64,000 nt of DNA. Origin: Ruegeria marisrubri (GTDB lineage: Bacteria; Pseudomonadota; Alphaproteobacteria; Rhodobacterales; Rhodobacteraceae). The stretch is taken from the NCBI RefSeq assembly GCF_001507595.1, contig NZ_LQBQ01000035.1, forward strand, positions 218,316 to 282,315, in the 5' to 3' direction. The notes beneath the pieces were generated by a model. That model made no database searches, had not been told where the DNA came from, and saw nothing but the letters and a program-made list of their open reading frames with translations. The position numbers and the translations under genes are program-made. How positions within the stretch are numbered: the first letter of the stretch is position 1; each line of letters opens with the position of its first letter. This document shows positions 43,698 to 61,696 of this stretch, in pieces.

Positions 43698-45875
43698 ATG
43701 ACGGCGCAGATACGCCCCGGCACCGCGGCTTGTCCGGGCTGCATCGCAGCCCCGGCCGAGCCGGTGCAGCCTGTGCCCGAGGATGTGCAGATTGCGCTGT
43801 CTCTGCCCGGCATCCATTGCTCGGCCTGCATCGCAACGGTCGAGCGCGAGTTGAATGCCGTGCCGGGTGTCGAGTCCGCGCGGGTGAACCTGACCCTCAA
43901 GCGGGCGATGGTTCAGGCCGGCCCGGACGTGCGCGCCGCCGACCTGATCCCGGTGCTCGAACGGGCGGGCTACGAGGCGCACGAACTGGATGCCAGCGCA
44001 CTGACCGCGACGCAGGCGGATAAGGCGGGGCGCGACCTGCTGATGCGTCTGGCGGTGGCGGGCTTTGCCTCGATGAACGTGATGCTGCTGTCCGTCTCGG
44101 TCTGGTCCGGGGCATCGGACGCGACGCGCGACATGTTCCACTGGATTTCCGCCGCGATTGCCTTTCCGGCGATCGCGTTTTCGGCGCAGCCCTTCTTCGT
44201 GAACGCATGGAGCGCCCTGCGGGTCCGGCGGCTGAACATGGATGTGCCGATCGTGCTGGCCATCCTGCTGGCGCTGGTGACCTCGCTGTGGGAGACCTCG
44301 CTGAGCGGCGAACACGCCTATTTCGACGCGGCCCTGACCCTGACCTTCTTCCTGCTGGCCGGCCGTTACCTGGACTACCGCACCCGGGCCGTGGCCCGAT
44401 CCGCCGCCGAGGAACTGGCGGCGCTGGAGGTGCCGCGCGCCATTCGCGTGACCGATGGGGCCGAGGAAGAGGTGGCGGTGTCCGCCCTGACTGTCGGCGA
44501 CCTCGTGCGCGTGCGCCCCGGAGGGCGGATGCCGGTGGATGGCGAGATCGTGTCGGGCCGGTCCGAACTCGACCGCTCGCTGCTGACCGGGGAGACGCTG
44601 CCGGTCTTCGCCGAACCGGGCCAGAGCGTCAGCGCGGGCGAGGTGAACCTGACCGGCCCGCTGACGATCCGCGCGACCGCCGTGGGACAGGACACCTCGC
44701 TGCATCGTATGGCCGATCTGGTCGCGATCGCCGAATCCGGGCGGTCGCGTTACACGTCGCTCGCCGACAGCGCGGCCAAACTCTATGCGCCGGGCGTTCA
44801 CATCCTGTCGGCGCTGAGTTTCGTGGGCTGGTTCCTCTATTCCGGCGACATCCGCACCGCCCTGAACATCGCGGCGGCGGTTCTCATCATCACCTGCCCC
44901 TGTGCGTTGGGGCTCGCCGTGCCCGCCGTGACGACCGCCGCGTCGGGGCGTCTGTTCCGCAAGGGGATGCTGATCAAGCACGCCACCGCGCTCGAGCGTC
45001 TGGCCGAGGTCGATACGGTCGTGTTCGACAAGACCGGAACCCTGACCGCAGGCACGCCGGAACTGACGAATCTGGGCGAGCATTCCCGTTCGGATCTGGA
45101 AATCGCGCTGGCGCTGGCCGGGGCGTCCTCGCACCCGTTGTCGCAATCCCTGGCCCAGGCGGCGCGTGAGGCCGGGATCAAACCGGCCCGGGTCGAGGAT
45201 ATCGTCGAGGTGCCGGGCTATGGCGCCGAAGGCCAGTATCGCGGACAGCGCGTCCGGCTGGGCCGCGCCGCCTGGGTCGGGGCCGAGCAGGGGCAGCAGA
45301 CGGCGGCCTGGCTGGCGGTCGGAGATCGTGCGCCGGTGGCCTTCCTGTTCACCGATTCCCTGCGCCCCGGCGCGGCCGAGGCCGTCAGCGCGTTGCGGCA
45401 GGCCGGCAAGGACGTGGTTCTGATCTCTGGCGATGCCGAGGCGGCGGTGGCGGCTCTGGCCGAACGGCTCGGGATCGACAACTGGCAGGCCGAGGCGCTG
45501 CCTGAGGACAAGGCGCGGCGGGTGCAGGCTCTGACGGATGCCGGGCACAAGGTTCTGATGGTGGGCGACGGGCTGAACGATACGGCCGCGCTGGCGGCGG
45601 CGCATGTGTCGATCTCCCCGGCCTCGGCGCTGGACGCCGCGCGGGTGGCATCCGACATCGTGCTGCTGGGAACCGACCTGTCGCCGATCGCGGATGCCTG
45701 CGAAACGGCGGTGAAGGCGACCAGGCGGATCCGCGAGAATTTCCGTATCGCCACGGTCTACAACGTGATCGCGGTGCCCCTGGCGGTGGCGGGGCTCTGC
45801 TCGCCGCTGATCGCGGCCTTGGCGATGTCCACCTCGTCGATTACCGTATCCCTGAACGCCCTGAGGCTGAGGTGA
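43698..45875 (+). CDS. ccoI: Copper-exporting P1B-type ATPase CcoI (FixI)
   Basis: A 725-residue heavy-metal P-type ATPase. An N-terminal CPGC motif is followed by one HMA domain (GIHCSACIATVE). Also present are eight membrane helices, the ion-binding CPCALGLAVP, the phosphorylated aspartate in DKTGTL, the HP motif in SSHPLSQSL, and GDGLNDTAAL. CcoI exports copper to the periplasm for insertion into CcoN. It lies between ccoH and ccoS. Confidence 0.96.
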   Translation: MTAQIRPGTAACPGCIAAPAEPVQPVPEDVQIALSLPGIHCSACIATVERELNAVPGVESARVNLTLKRAMVQAGPDVRAADLIPVLERAGYEAHELDASALTATQADKAGRDLLMRLAVAGFASMNVMLLSVSVWSGASDATRDMFHWISAAIAFPAIAFSAQPFFVNAWSALRVRRLNMDVPIVLAILLALVTSLWETSLSGEHAYFDAALTLTFFLLAGRYLDYRTRAVARSAAEELAALEVPRAIRVTDGAEEEVAVSALTVGDLVRVRPGGRMPVDGEIVSGRSELDRSLLTGETLPVFAEPGQSVSAGEVNLTGPLTIRATAVGQDTSLHRMADLVAIAESGRSRYTSLADSAAKLYAPGVHILSALSFVGWFLYSGDIRTALNIAAAVLIITCPCALGLAVPAVTTAASGRLFRKGMLIKHATALERLAEVDTVVFDKTGTLTAGTPELTNLGEHSRSDLEIALALAGASSHPLSQSLAQAAREAGIKPARVEDIVEVPGYGAEGQYRGQRVRLGRAAWVGAEQGQQTAAWLAVGDRAPVAFLFTDSLRPGAAEAVSALRQAGKDVVLISGDAEAAVAALAERLGIDNWQAEALPEDKARRVQALTDAGHKVLMVGDGLNDTAALAAAHVSISPASALDAARVASDIVLLGTDLSPIADACETAVKATRRIRENFRIATVYNVIAVPLAVAGLCSPLIAALAMSTSSITVSLNALRLR

Positions 45876-45879
45876 AGCG

Positions 45880-46038
45880 ATGGAAGTGCTGGCCTATCTG
45901 ATCCCGATCTCCCTGCTGCTCGGCGGCGTGGGCCTTGCCGCGTTCATCTACACTGTGCGCTCGAACCAGTATGACGACCCAGAGGGCGACGCACGGCGCA
46001 TTCTCAGCAATCAATGGGACGACAAGCCCAAGCCCTGA
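45880..46038 (+). CDS. ccoS: cbb3 oxidase maturation protein CcoS
   Basis: A 52-residue protein with one membrane helix (LIPISLLLGGVGLAAFIYTV) and the CcoS-typical tail (QYDDPEGDARRILSNQWDDK). It is required for cofactor insertion into CcoN. It starts 4 bases after the ccoI stop and closes the ccoGHIS operon. Confidence 0.92.
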   Translation: MEVLAYLIPISLLLGGVGLAAFIYTVRSNQYDDPEGDARRILSNQWDDKPKP

Positions 46039-46081
46039 CCGGCAAGCGAACGGTGGGGCCGGGGCGCCGGGGAGGTGTTTC

Positions 46082-46486
46082 ATGGAAATCCACAAGGCAG
46101 GCGTCCGCCCGACGCGACAGGGGCGCAAGGAGTATTTCACCGGAACCGTCTGGCAGGATCCGGTGATCGAAGCGCCGGCGCCGGCGCGCGTCATGGCGCT
46201 GAGGGTCGCCTTCGCGCCGGGTGCGCGCACCGCGTGGCACACCCATCCGCTGGGCCAGACGCTGCATGTGCTGTCCGGCGTCGGTCTGGTGGGGCGGCGT
46301 GGCGAGGCCCCGCAGGTGATCCGTCCCGGCGATACCGTCTGGATTCCGCCGGGCGAGGAACACTGGCACGGGGCCGGGCCGGACACGGCGATGGTGCATC
46401 TGGCCATCCAGGAAGGTTTGGACGGGCAGTTCGCCGACTGGCTCGAGAAGGTTTCAGACGACGACTATCTGAGGGCCGCGCAATAG
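46082..46486 (+). CDS. Cupin-domain protein
   Basis: A 134-residue single cupin. Motif 1 is GARTAWHTHPLGQTLHVLSG, with two histidines and a glutamine where Glu is often found. Motif 2 is PGDTVWIPPGEEHWHGA, with the third metal histidine. The family resembles YhfX/carboxymuconolactone-type quercetinase-like cupins (WHTHPLGQTL). GGGGAGG precedes ATG 46082. It stands 43 bases after ccoS; the substrate is unknown. Confidence 0.82.
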   Translation: MEIHKAGVRPTRQGRKEYFTGTVWQDPVIEAPAPARVMALRVAFAPGARTAWHTHPLGQTLHVLSGVGLVGRRGEAPQVIRPGDTVWIPPGEEHWHGAGPDTAMVHLAIQEGLDGQFADWLEKVSDDDYLRAAQ

Positions 46487-46585
46487 GTCGCGGGTGAAGG
46501 AACCCCTCGCTGACGCCGAGTGCCCTTGAATTTGCCGCAATGCCCGGCTATGTCCCGGCCAAAGCTAGTAGAGAGACATCGCCAA

Positions 46586-46783
46586 ATGGCCACCACCAAT
46601 CCGATCCAGTTCATTCAGCAGGTCCGCGCCGAAGTTTCCAAGGTCGTATGGCCCACCCGTCGCGAGGTTCTGCTGACGACGGTGATGGTGTTCATCATGG
46701 CCGCATTGACCGCCGTGTTCTTTGCGCTTGTCGATCTGGGCATTCGCGGCGGGCTGCACCTGATCCTGGGCGCGTTCAACTGA
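46586..46783 (+). CDS. secE: Preprotein translocase subunit SecE
   Basis: A 65-residue SecE with the conserved amphipathic segment QVRAEVSKVVWPTRREV and one membrane helix (TTVMVFIMAALTAVFFALVD). It holds the SecYEG channel together. nusG follows after about 225 bases, the usual order. Confidence 0.95.
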   Translation: MATTNPIQFIQQVRAEVSKVVWPTRREVLLTTVMVFIMAALTAVFFALVDLGIRGGLHLILGAFN

Positions 46784-47007
46784 CGCTGGCACGGGACGGG
46801 GCCGAATTCGCGTTCCGGCGCTTGTGCCCCCTTGCGCAGCGCGCCTTGTCGGAGTAGGTGACGCGATACCTTTCGGGATGGGCGTGCGGCGATTCGGGCT
46901 GCGCGCCGCTTTTTATTCCGGAAAGCGCGGCGTGGCCGTGATGGGATTTCAATAACCGATGCGTTCGGGAATGGACGTGTCGAAGGCAGAACAAGGACGA
47001 CAGGTTC

Positions 47008-47541
47008 ATGGCGAAACGGTGGTACTCGGTCAGCGTTCTTTCGAACTTTGAAAAGAAGATCGCAGAACAGATCCGCGCCTCGGTTGCCGAACAGGGCCTT
47101 GAGGACGAGATCGACGAGGTTCTGGTGCCCACCGAAGAGGTGATCGAGGTGCGCCGGGGCAAGAAGGTCAAGACCGAGCGCCGCTTCATGCCCGGCTATG
47201 TGCTGGTGCACATGGAAATGTCGGACAAGGGCTATCACCTGATCAACTCGATCAACCGCGTGACCGGTTTCCTGGGGCCGCAGGGCCGCCCGATGCCGAT
47301 GCGCGACGCCGAGGTGAACCAGATCCTCAACCGCGTGCAGGAAGGCGAAGAAGCGCCGCGCACGCTGCTTACCTTCGAGGTGGGCGAGAAGGTCAAGGTC
47401 AACGACGGTCCGTTCGAGGATTTCGACGGCATGGTCGAGGGTGTCGACGACGAGAACCAGAAGCTGAAGGTGACCGTCTCGATCTTTGGCCGGGAAACCC
47501 CGGTCGAACTGGATTTCACGCAGGTCACCAAGCAGTCCTGA
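47008..47541 (+). CDS. nusG: Transcription termination/antitermination factor NusG
   Basis: A 177-residue NusG. The NGN domain ([19 protein letters not shown], then [13 protein letters not shown]) is joined to a C-terminal KOW domain ([20 protein letters not shown], then VEGVDD). It links RNA polymerase to Rho or to ribosomal S10. The 224-base gap before it holds no other gene that I can support. Confidence 0.96.
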   Translation: MAKRWYSVSVLSNFEKKIAEQIRASVAEQGLEDEIDEVLVPTEEVIEVRRGKKVKTERRFMPGYVLVHMEMSDKGYHLINSINRVTGFLGPQGRPMPMRDAEVNQILNRVQEGEEAPRTLLTFEVGEKVKVNDGPFEDFDGMVEGVDDENQKLKVTVSIFGRETPVELDFTQVTKQS

Positions 47542-47646
47542 CGTGATTTAGCCGTGGGAGGCGAGCGTATCGCGACGCGCGGACCAGACCACACAACGTA
47601 AGGCCCCGAGGACGCGTCCGAGGGGTGTTGGAAAAGGAGAAGGCCA

Positions 47647-48096
47647 ATGGCCAAGAAGCTCGCAGGCACGATGAAGCTGCAAGTGCCCGCCGGTCAGGCA
47701 AACCCGTCGCCGCCGGTTGGTCCGGCGCTGGGTCAGCGCGGCATCAACATCATGGAATTCTGCAAGGCGTTCAACGCCAAGACCGCAGACATGGAGCCCG
47801 GCGCTCCGTGCCCGACCGTGATCACCTACTATCAGGACAAGTCCTTTACCATGGACATCAAGACGCCGCCGGCGTCGTACTACCTGAAGAAGGCGGCCGG
47901 TCTGAAGCCGGTCGGCAAGCGCAACCGTCCGAAAGGCGCAGAGAACCCCGGCCGCGAGACCGTCGCGACCGTCACGGTGGCTCAGGTGCGTGAAATCGCC
48001 GAAGCCAAGATGAAGGATCTGAACGCCAACGACATCGAAGGCGCAATGCAGATCATCCTGGGCTCGGCCCGTTCCATGGGCATCGAGGTGAAGTAA
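47647..48096 (+). CDS. rplK: Ribosomal protein L11
   Basis: A 149-residue L11 with the proline-rich GKMKLQVP-type start, [21 protein letters not shown], and the C-terminal rRNA-binding domain ([20 protein letters not shown], then [18 protein letters not shown]). AAGGAGAAGG precedes ATG 47647. The 105-base leader between nusG and rplK has GC-rich inverted segments that could contain the L1 feedback site. rplA starts one base after its stop. Confidence 0.97.
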   Translation: MAKKLAGTMKLQVPAGQANPSPPVGPALGQRGINIMEFCKAFNAKTADMEPGAPCPTVITYYQDKSFTMDIKTPPASYYLKKAAGLKPVGKRNRPKGAENPGRETVATVTVAQVREIAEAKMKDLNANDIEGAMQIILGSARSMGIEVK

Positions 48097-48097
48097 G

Positions 48098-48796
48098 ATG
48101 GCAAAACTCGGTAAACGCACCCGCGCAGCGCGCGAAGCCGTCGCCGGCAAGGAAAACCTGTCGGTCGAGGAAGCTGTCAAACTGGTCAAGTCCAACGCGA
48201 CCGCGAAGTTTGACGAAACCATCGAAATCGCCATGAATCTGGGTGTCGACACCCGCCACGCCGACCAGATGGTGCGCGGCGTCGTCGGCCTGCCGAACGG
48301 CACCGGCAAGGACATGCGCGTTGCCGTCTTCGCTCGTGGCGCCAAGGCGGACGAGGCGAAAGAGGCCGGTGCGGACATCGTCGGCGCCGAGGACCTGATG
48401 GAAAGCATTCAGGCCGGCAACATCGACTTTGACCGTTGCATCGCGACCCCGGACATGATGCCGATCGTCGGCCGTCTGGGCAAGATCCTGGGCCCCCGCA
48501 ACCTGATGCCGAACCCCAAGGTCGGCACCGTGACCATGGACGTGAAAGCGGCCGTGGAAGCAGCCAAGGGCGGTGAGGTCCAGTTCAAGGCGGAAAAAGG
48601 CGGCGTCGTGCATGCCGGCGTCGGCAAGGCGTCGTTCGACGAAGCCAAGCTGGCCGAGAACGTCCGCACCTTCATCTCGGCCGTGGCCAAGGCCAAGCCG
48701 TCGGGCGCCAAGGGCACCTACATGAAGAAGATCGCGCTGAGCTCGACCATGGGCCCCGGCGTGACCGTGGACGTCGCCGAGGCCTCGGCCGAATAA
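48098..48796 (+). CDS. rplA: Ribosomal protein L1
   Basis: A 232-residue L1 with its two-domain signature: [20 protein letters not shown], then [36 protein letters not shown], and a C-terminal [20 protein letters not shown]. It binds the L1 stalk of 23S rRNA and represses its own mRNA. A strong hairpin follows. Confidence 0.97.
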   Translation: MAKLGKRTRAAREAVAGKENLSVEEAVKLVKSNATAKFDETIEIAMNLGVDTRHADQMVRGVVGLPNGTGKDMRVAVFARGAKADEAKEAGADIVGAEDLMESIQAGNIDFDRCIATPDMMPIVGRLGKILGPRNLMPNPKVGTVTMDVKAAVEAAKGGEVQFKAEKGGVVHAGVGKASFDEAKLAENVRTFISAVAKAKPSGAKGTYMKKIALSSTMGPGVTVDVAEASAE

Positions 48797-48820
48797 GGCG
48801 GGCCATCGGAGTCAAAGACA

Positions 48821-48851
48821 GGCCCCCGGCAAGCACGCCTTGCCGGGGGCC
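48821..48851 (+). terminator. Terminator after rplKA
   Basis: GGCCCCCGGCAAG and CTTGCCGGGGGCC pair perfectly over 13 bases around a CACGC loop, followed by a short TTGCGTTT tail, 24 bases after the rplA stop. It separates rplKA from rplJL-rpoBC. Confidence 0.85.
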
Positions 48852-48984
48852 TTGCGTTTCGGGCAAGCCAGTATCCGTCAAGGATGGCGGCGGTTTTGCT
48901 TTTGCAACCGGATGACGATTCGCTGGAACGAACTCGAGATGTGGCACCGCGCCGGTCGGGCGGGGAGGACCGGCAGCAAGGATA

Positions 48985-49356
48985 ATGGTTCAAAGAAGTT
49001 TTTTTGCCCAAGACAGTGAAAGCCTGATCGTCGCGAGCAGTTCCAATTCGTCCATTGTCGACAATCCGATCATCAACAACTCGGACACGCCGGACGGGAC
49101 GATCTTTCAGTATTCCGCCGGAACCGGCGCGACCATGACGCTGAACGACACGTCGCGCCGAAACGTGTTCGATGACGATCGCCCGTCGCGCCACGTGATC
49201 ACCGACGGCAGCGGCATGGTCGCGAACGGGACGCAGGTCGAAAGCGAGTCGATCAATGCCGCGGACGCGGCGGTGCTGAGAACGCATCTTCATACCCCGG
49301 CGCAGGCCCGAGCACGTTCCTTGGCGCGGGAATTTTGGGCTTGGAAACCCCGCTGA
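48985..49356 (+). pseudogene. N-terminal fragment of a Roseobacter-type Hint-domain protein (probable remnant)
   Basis: A 123-codon frame with AAGGA before ATG 48985. Residues about 20-90 (IVDNPIINNSDTPDGTIFQY; TMTLNDTSRRNVFDDD; HVITDGSGMVANGTQVESES) resemble the N-terminal module I recall ahead of the Hint (hedgehog/intein) domain in large Rhodobacterales proteins. There the module continues into an LR-LD-x-G-x2-TGP region and a CFVEGTRI-type Hint start; here the frame leaves the family at about residue 92 and ends after 30 unrelated residues, with no Hint cysteine. It interrupts the normally compact rplA-rplJ gap. A short functional protein cannot be excluded. Confidence 0.5.
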
Positions 49357-49604
49357 TCTGCCCTAAAGAGGGCAGCGGAATAAAGCGTGCGATTCGTCGT
49401 GCGCTTTATTTCGTTTCGTCCAAGACGGTGGGTGGCCCTGCAAGGGGTCTTAATTTCCTGCCTGAGACGGGTAAGACCAAAAGATCGAGGGTCCCACCCT
49501 CGGGCGATATTTTGGCTCCACCCCGTATCACGGACCTGAACGCCGGGTGTCAGCCCGGCAAACTTGAGCCGGGATGAGTCATCGTCCCTAACTTGGAGAG
49601 AACT
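49357..49604 (+). promoter_or_regulatory. rplJ leader with a stem-loop; probable L10 autoregulatory region
   Basis: The 248 bases before rplJ contain no gene. AATAAAGCG (49379-49387) and CGCTTTATT (49402-49410) form an AT-ended stem followed by TCGTTTCG, a possible attenuator. Further on, a GGGTCCCACCCTCGGGC stretch and GCCGGGTGTCAGCCCGGC (49551-49568) can fold. Position and structure suit binding by the L10-L12 complex, but I cannot align it to a known L10 leader by eye. Confidence 0.4.
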
Positions 49605-50123
49605 GTGGATAGAGCCCAGAAAGAGAAAGTGGTCGAGGAACTCGGCCAGATCTTCGAAAGCTCTGGCGTCGTGGTGGTTGCTCACTACGCCGGTCTGACA
49701 GTTGCCGAGATGCAGGACCTGCGCGCGCGTGCACGCGAAGCGGGCGGTTCCGTGCGTGTTGCCAAGAACAGGCTCGCCAAAATCGCCCTCGAGGGTAAGC
49801 CGTGTGAAAGCATGGCCGACCTGCTGACGGGTATGACCGTTCTGACCTATTCCGAGGACCCCGTGGCAGCAGCCAAGGTGGCCGAGGACTTCGCCAAGGA
49901 GAACAAGAAGTTCGAAATTCTTGGCGGTGCAATGGGCGAGAACGCTCTTGACCGTGCCGGCGTCGAAGCCGTCTCGAAAATGCCGTCGCGTGAGGAGCTC
50001 ATTGCTTCGATCGTGGGCTGCATTGGCGCACCTGCTTCGAACATCGCTGGCGCGATTGGCGCACCTGCAAGCAACATCGCAAGCATCCTTTCCACCATCG
50101 AAGAGAAGGCGGAAGCTGCGTAA
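49605..50123 (+). CDS. rplJ: Ribosomal protein L10
   Basis: A 172-residue L10 starting with GTG at 49605 ([20 protein letters not shown]) after GGAG. It carries the rRNA-binding N-terminal domain ([17 protein letters not shown]) and the C-terminal helix that binds L7/L12 dimers. The C-terminus contains an eight-residue repeat, [19 protein letters not shown]. rplL follows after 79 bases. Confidence 0.96.
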   Translation: MDRAQKEKVVEELGQIFESSGVVVVAHYAGLTVAEMQDLRARAREAGGSVRVAKNRLAKIALEGKPCESMADLLTGMTVLTYSEDPVAAAKVAEDFAKENKKFEILGGAMGENALDRAGVEAVSKMPSREELIASIVGCIGAPASNIAGAIGAPASNIASILSTIEEKAEAA

Positions 50124-50202
50124 GCGGTTGGCACTGAATGATCTGCGTGGGGCGCATGCCCTGACGTTGGAACACACACTGTAAACGGAAAGAGCTGATA
50201 CA

Positions 50203-50580
50203 ATGGCTGATCTGAAGAAACTGGCAGAAGAGATCGTTGGTCTGACCCTGCTGGAAGCACAAGAACTGAAAACCATCCTCAAGGACGAGTACGGCATCGA
50301 GCCCGCAGCTGGCGGCGCCGTCATGGTCGCAGCAGCTGGCGGTGACGCCGGTGGCGCAGCCGAGGAAGAGAAGACCGAATTCGACGTCGTTCTGAAGAAC
50401 GCCGGCGCTTCGAAAATCAACGTCATCAAAGAAGTTCGCGGCATCACCGGCCTGGGCCTGAAAGAAGCCAAGGAACTGGTCGAAGCCGGCGGCAAGATCA
50501 AGGAAGGCGTTGACAAGGCAGAAGCAGAAGACATCAAAGCCAAGCTGGAAGCAGCTGGCGCCGAAGTCGAGCTGGCCTAA
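50203..50580 (+). CDS. rplL: Ribosomal protein L7/L12
   Basis: A 125-residue acidic stalk protein. The N-terminal dimerisation helices ([19 protein letters not shown]) lead to an alanine/glycine-rich hinge ([20 protein letters not shown]) and the factor-binding C-terminal domain ([20 protein letters not shown]). It recruits translational GTPases. Two hairpins follow before rpoB. Confidence 0.97.
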   Translation: MADLKKLAEEIVGLTLLEAQELKTILKDEYGIEPAAGGAVMVAAAGGDAGGAAEEEKTEFDVVLKNAGASKINVIKEVRGITGLGLKEAKELVEAGGKIKEGVDKAEAEDIKAKLEAAGAEVELA

Positions 50581-50618
50581 GTCAGTCTTCGGGTGCATCT
50601 GTGATGCATCGCAAATTT

Positions 50619-50693
50619 GGCTGGGCCCGGAAATTCCGGGTCCAGCCGAACCTGTCTTAGAAAGGGCCTCTGAAACAGGGGCGTTTTCTAAGA
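50619..50693 (+). promoter_or_regulatory. Two RNA hairpins in the rplL-rpoB spacer
   Basis: GGCTGGGCCCGG / CCGGGTCCAGCC (50619-50630, 50636-50647; one wobble) is followed by TCTTAGAAA / TTTCTAAGA (50655-50663, 50685-50693). Neither has a T run. In other bacteria this spacer holds an attenuator and an RNase III site that set the ratio of ribosomal protein to RNA polymerase; a similar role is likely here. Confidence 0.55.
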
Positions 50694-50829
50694 CGCGGTT
50701 CGCGGATCGGGAGGCCGCCACTCGGGACGGTGGCCATGAATTGATCCGGACGTGTCGTCTCGTATGGGCAAGGCGCCGGGGCCCGACGGTGTCGTTGTCC
50801 GCTGAGAACATCAAAAGGTGACATCTGAC

Positions 50830-54966
<4,137 letters not shown>

Positions 54967-55019
54967 GGGCCGCGTGCCCTTCACTCCCGTCCCCCCTTCC
55001 GCAAGATTTGAGGTAACAA

Positions 55020-59261
<4,242 letters not shown>

Positions 59262-59281
59262 GCTCCGGCATCAGACTATCG

Positions 59282-59312
59282 AAAAGGCCCCGCCATCGCG
59301 CGGGGCCTTTTT
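59282..59312 (+). terminator. Intrinsic terminator of the rplJL-rpoBC operon
   Basis: AAAAGGCCCCGC and GCGGGGCCTTTT pair around a 6-base loop, ending in five T, 20 bases after the rpoC stop. Confidence 0.93.
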
Positions 59313-59573
59313 CTTGCACCGGGCGACGCGTCGCTGCTCAGGCGTTTGACCCGGACTGATGGGAAAGGCCATTTTCCGCGACCGGACGTTGCGACCGCCC
59401 TGGGGAAAACTGCCCGCAAATTCCGCACGAGATGGGTGCCGCGCGGCGTTTTGCGCTCGATGCAGGCTGCGCTTTTTACGCGGCTGCGAACGATCGGCGA
59501 TTGCCAACCCGCAGGCCTGCGCTGCACTGTGCCCGGGCGGAATTCCGCGCGAAACCACCTGAACGAGGGATCC
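59313..59573. other. Intergenic stretch without recognised gene
   Basis: The remaining part of the 312-base gap between rpoC and the EamA-type gene. It is GC-rich like the coding sequence and open in several frames, but there is no ribosome site, conserved product or hairpin that I can support. Confidence 0.5.
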
Positions 59574-60458
59574 ATGGCTCCGAACATGACCGGCGCTTTG
59601 CTGATGATGGGCAGCATGGCGGCTTTCACCGTGAACGACACGCTGGTCAAGGCAGTCGGCGCCGACCTGCCCCTGTTCCAGATCGTCACGCTGCGCGGGC
59701 TTCTGGCGACGGTGCTGATCTTCTTTCTCGCGCGGCATCTCGGGGCCCTGCATCTGAATTTCCCGCGCCGAGACAAGATCACGGTCCTGCTGCGCTGCGC
59801 CAGCGAGGTGGCCGCGACGTTCTTCTTCCTGACCGCCTTGATGCACATGCCGCTGGCCAATGTGACGGCGGTGCTGCAGGCCCTGCCGCTGACCGTGACC
59901 CTGGGGGCGGCCCTGTTCTTCAAGGAACCGGTGGGCTGGCGGCGTATGACGGCGATCGGGGTGGGCTTCGTCGGCATGCTGCTGATCGTGAGGCCCGGGC
60001 CGGAAGGGTTCAGTAGCCACGCGATCTACGCGCTGTTCGCGGTGGTCTGCGTCACCGCCCGCGATCTGCTGACGCGCCGGATGTCCCCCGAGGTTCCCTC
60101 GATGGTCGTGACGCTGGCGACCTCGATTGCGGTGACCATGACCGGCGCGCTGGCCTCGGCCACGACCGAATGGGCGCCGCTGACACTGGCTGCCGGCACG
60201 ACTTTGGCGGCCGCCGCGGTGTTCGTGTTGATGGGCTATGTCTTCAGCGTGATGGTCATGCGGGTCGGCGAGGTGGGATTCGTGGCCCCGTTCCGCTATT
60301 CCAGCCTGATCTGGGCTCTGGTGTTGGGCTGGACCGTTTTCGGGGATTGGCCCGACCGCATCACGATGCTGGGCGCGGCGCTGGTCGTGGGGGCCGGGTT
60401 GTTCACCCTGTTCCGCGAGCGCGCGCTTCAAAGCTCGGAACAGGTGCACCGAACGTAG
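59574..60458 (+). CDS. EamA-family (DMT superfamily) exporter
   Basis: A 294-residue inner-membrane protein with about ten hydrophobic helices in two EamA repeats. The first starts at GALLMMGSMAAFTVNDTLVK; the second includes LVLGWTVFGDWPDRITMLGA. Members export small metabolites or act as S-adenosylmethionine or amino-acid carriers; the substrate is not evident. GAGGGA precedes ATG 59574. It interrupts the otherwise translational cluster between rpoC and rpsL. Confidence 0.85.
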   Translation: MAPNMTGALLMMGSMAAFTVNDTLVKAVGADLPLFQIVTLRGLLATVLIFFLARHLGALHLNFPRRDKITVLLRCASEVAATFFFLTALMHMPLANVTAVLQALPLTVTLGAALFFKEPVGWRRMTAIGVGFVGMLLIVRPGPEGFSSHAIYALFAVVCVTARDLLTRRMSPEVPSMVVTLATSIAVTMTGALASATTEWAPLTLAAGTTLAAAAVFVLMGYVFSVMVMRVGEVGFVAPFRYSSLIWALVLGWTVFGDWPDRITMLGAALVVGAGLFTLFRERALQSSEQVHRT

Positions 60459-60564
60459 GCCTTGTCGCTGCGCACTTGCGGCCTCGGATGCCCAGTGATC
60501 CCGGAATTGCGGGGTGAAAAAGGCAGGCATTCCGGCGCGGACCGGCCTTGCGCCCGAGAGGCTG

Positions 60565-60593
60565 TTGACACTTGGGCCGACTCCCCCTATACG
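60565..60593 (+). promoter_or_regulatory. Near-consensus sigma-70 promoter of the rpsL-rpsG-fusA-tuf operon
   Basis: TTGACA (60565-60570) and TATACG (60588-60593) are separated by exactly 17 bases. Transcription should begin near 60600, giving a leader of about 220 bases before rpsL. The rest of the 362-base gap shows no gene. Confidence 0.8.
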
Positions 60594-60820
60594 CGCGTCA
60601 TCTCGGTACCGGGGGCCGCCCCAAAGCCGATTTCAGTAACGGACTGGTCAAGGCCCGGACAATTTTGTCGTTCGCGCCCTCTGATAACCAAACCGCGACG
60701 TTCACCTCGGAATGGGAACGCTCGCGGGTTTTGCGCTTGTGGACGCATTGGCGCAGCGAAGTTAACCGCACGCAATGCGCGTGCATGTCATGTGTGTTGC
60801 AAAACGGGGAAGAAACCGGA

Positions 60821-61192
60821 ATGCCAACTATTCAACAGCTGATCCGCAAGCCGCGGCAGCCGAAAGTGAAACGCTCGAAGTCCATGCACCTGGAGCAGTG
60901 CCCGCAGAAGCGCGGCGTCTGCACCCGCGTGTACACCACCACGCCGAAGAAACCGAACTCGGCCATGCGTAAGGTCGCCAAGGTGCGCCTGACCAACGGT
61001 TACGAAGTCATCTCGTACATCCCGGGCGAAAGCCACAACCTGCAGGAACACTCGGTGGTCCTGATCCGTGGCGGCCGTGTGAAAGACCTTCCGGGTGTCC
61101 GCTACCACATCCTGCGTGGTGTTCTGGATACCCAGGGCGTCAAAGACCGTAAGCAGCGCCGCTCGAAATACGGCGCGAAGCGTCCCAAGTAA
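60821..61192 (+). CDS. rpsL: Ribosomal protein S12
   Basis: A 123-residue S12 of the decoding centre. The streptomycin-determining lysines K43 (TTPKKPNSA) and K88 ([13 protein letters not shown]) are wild type, and D89 is the residue methylthiolated in other bacteria. Residues 22-26 (MHLEQ) replace the usual PALQKG-like stretch. The start ATG 60821 follows GGGGAAGAAACCGGA. Confidence 0.97.
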   Translation: MPTIQQLIRKPRQPKVKRSKSMHLEQCPQKRGVCTRVYTTTPKKPNSAMRKVAKVRLTNGYEVISYIPGESHNLQEHSVVLIRGGRVKDLPGVRYHILRGVLDTQGVKDRKQRRSKYGAKRPK

Positions 61193-61678
<486 letters not shown>

Positions 61679-61696
61679 CCCTAGAGGCTTATCCAA

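Noticed and set aside
46784..47007. Possible small gene or tRNA between secE and nusG
   Set aside because: Inspection showed no cloverleaf, no conserved TTCGA context and no ribosome-site-supported frame other than nusG.
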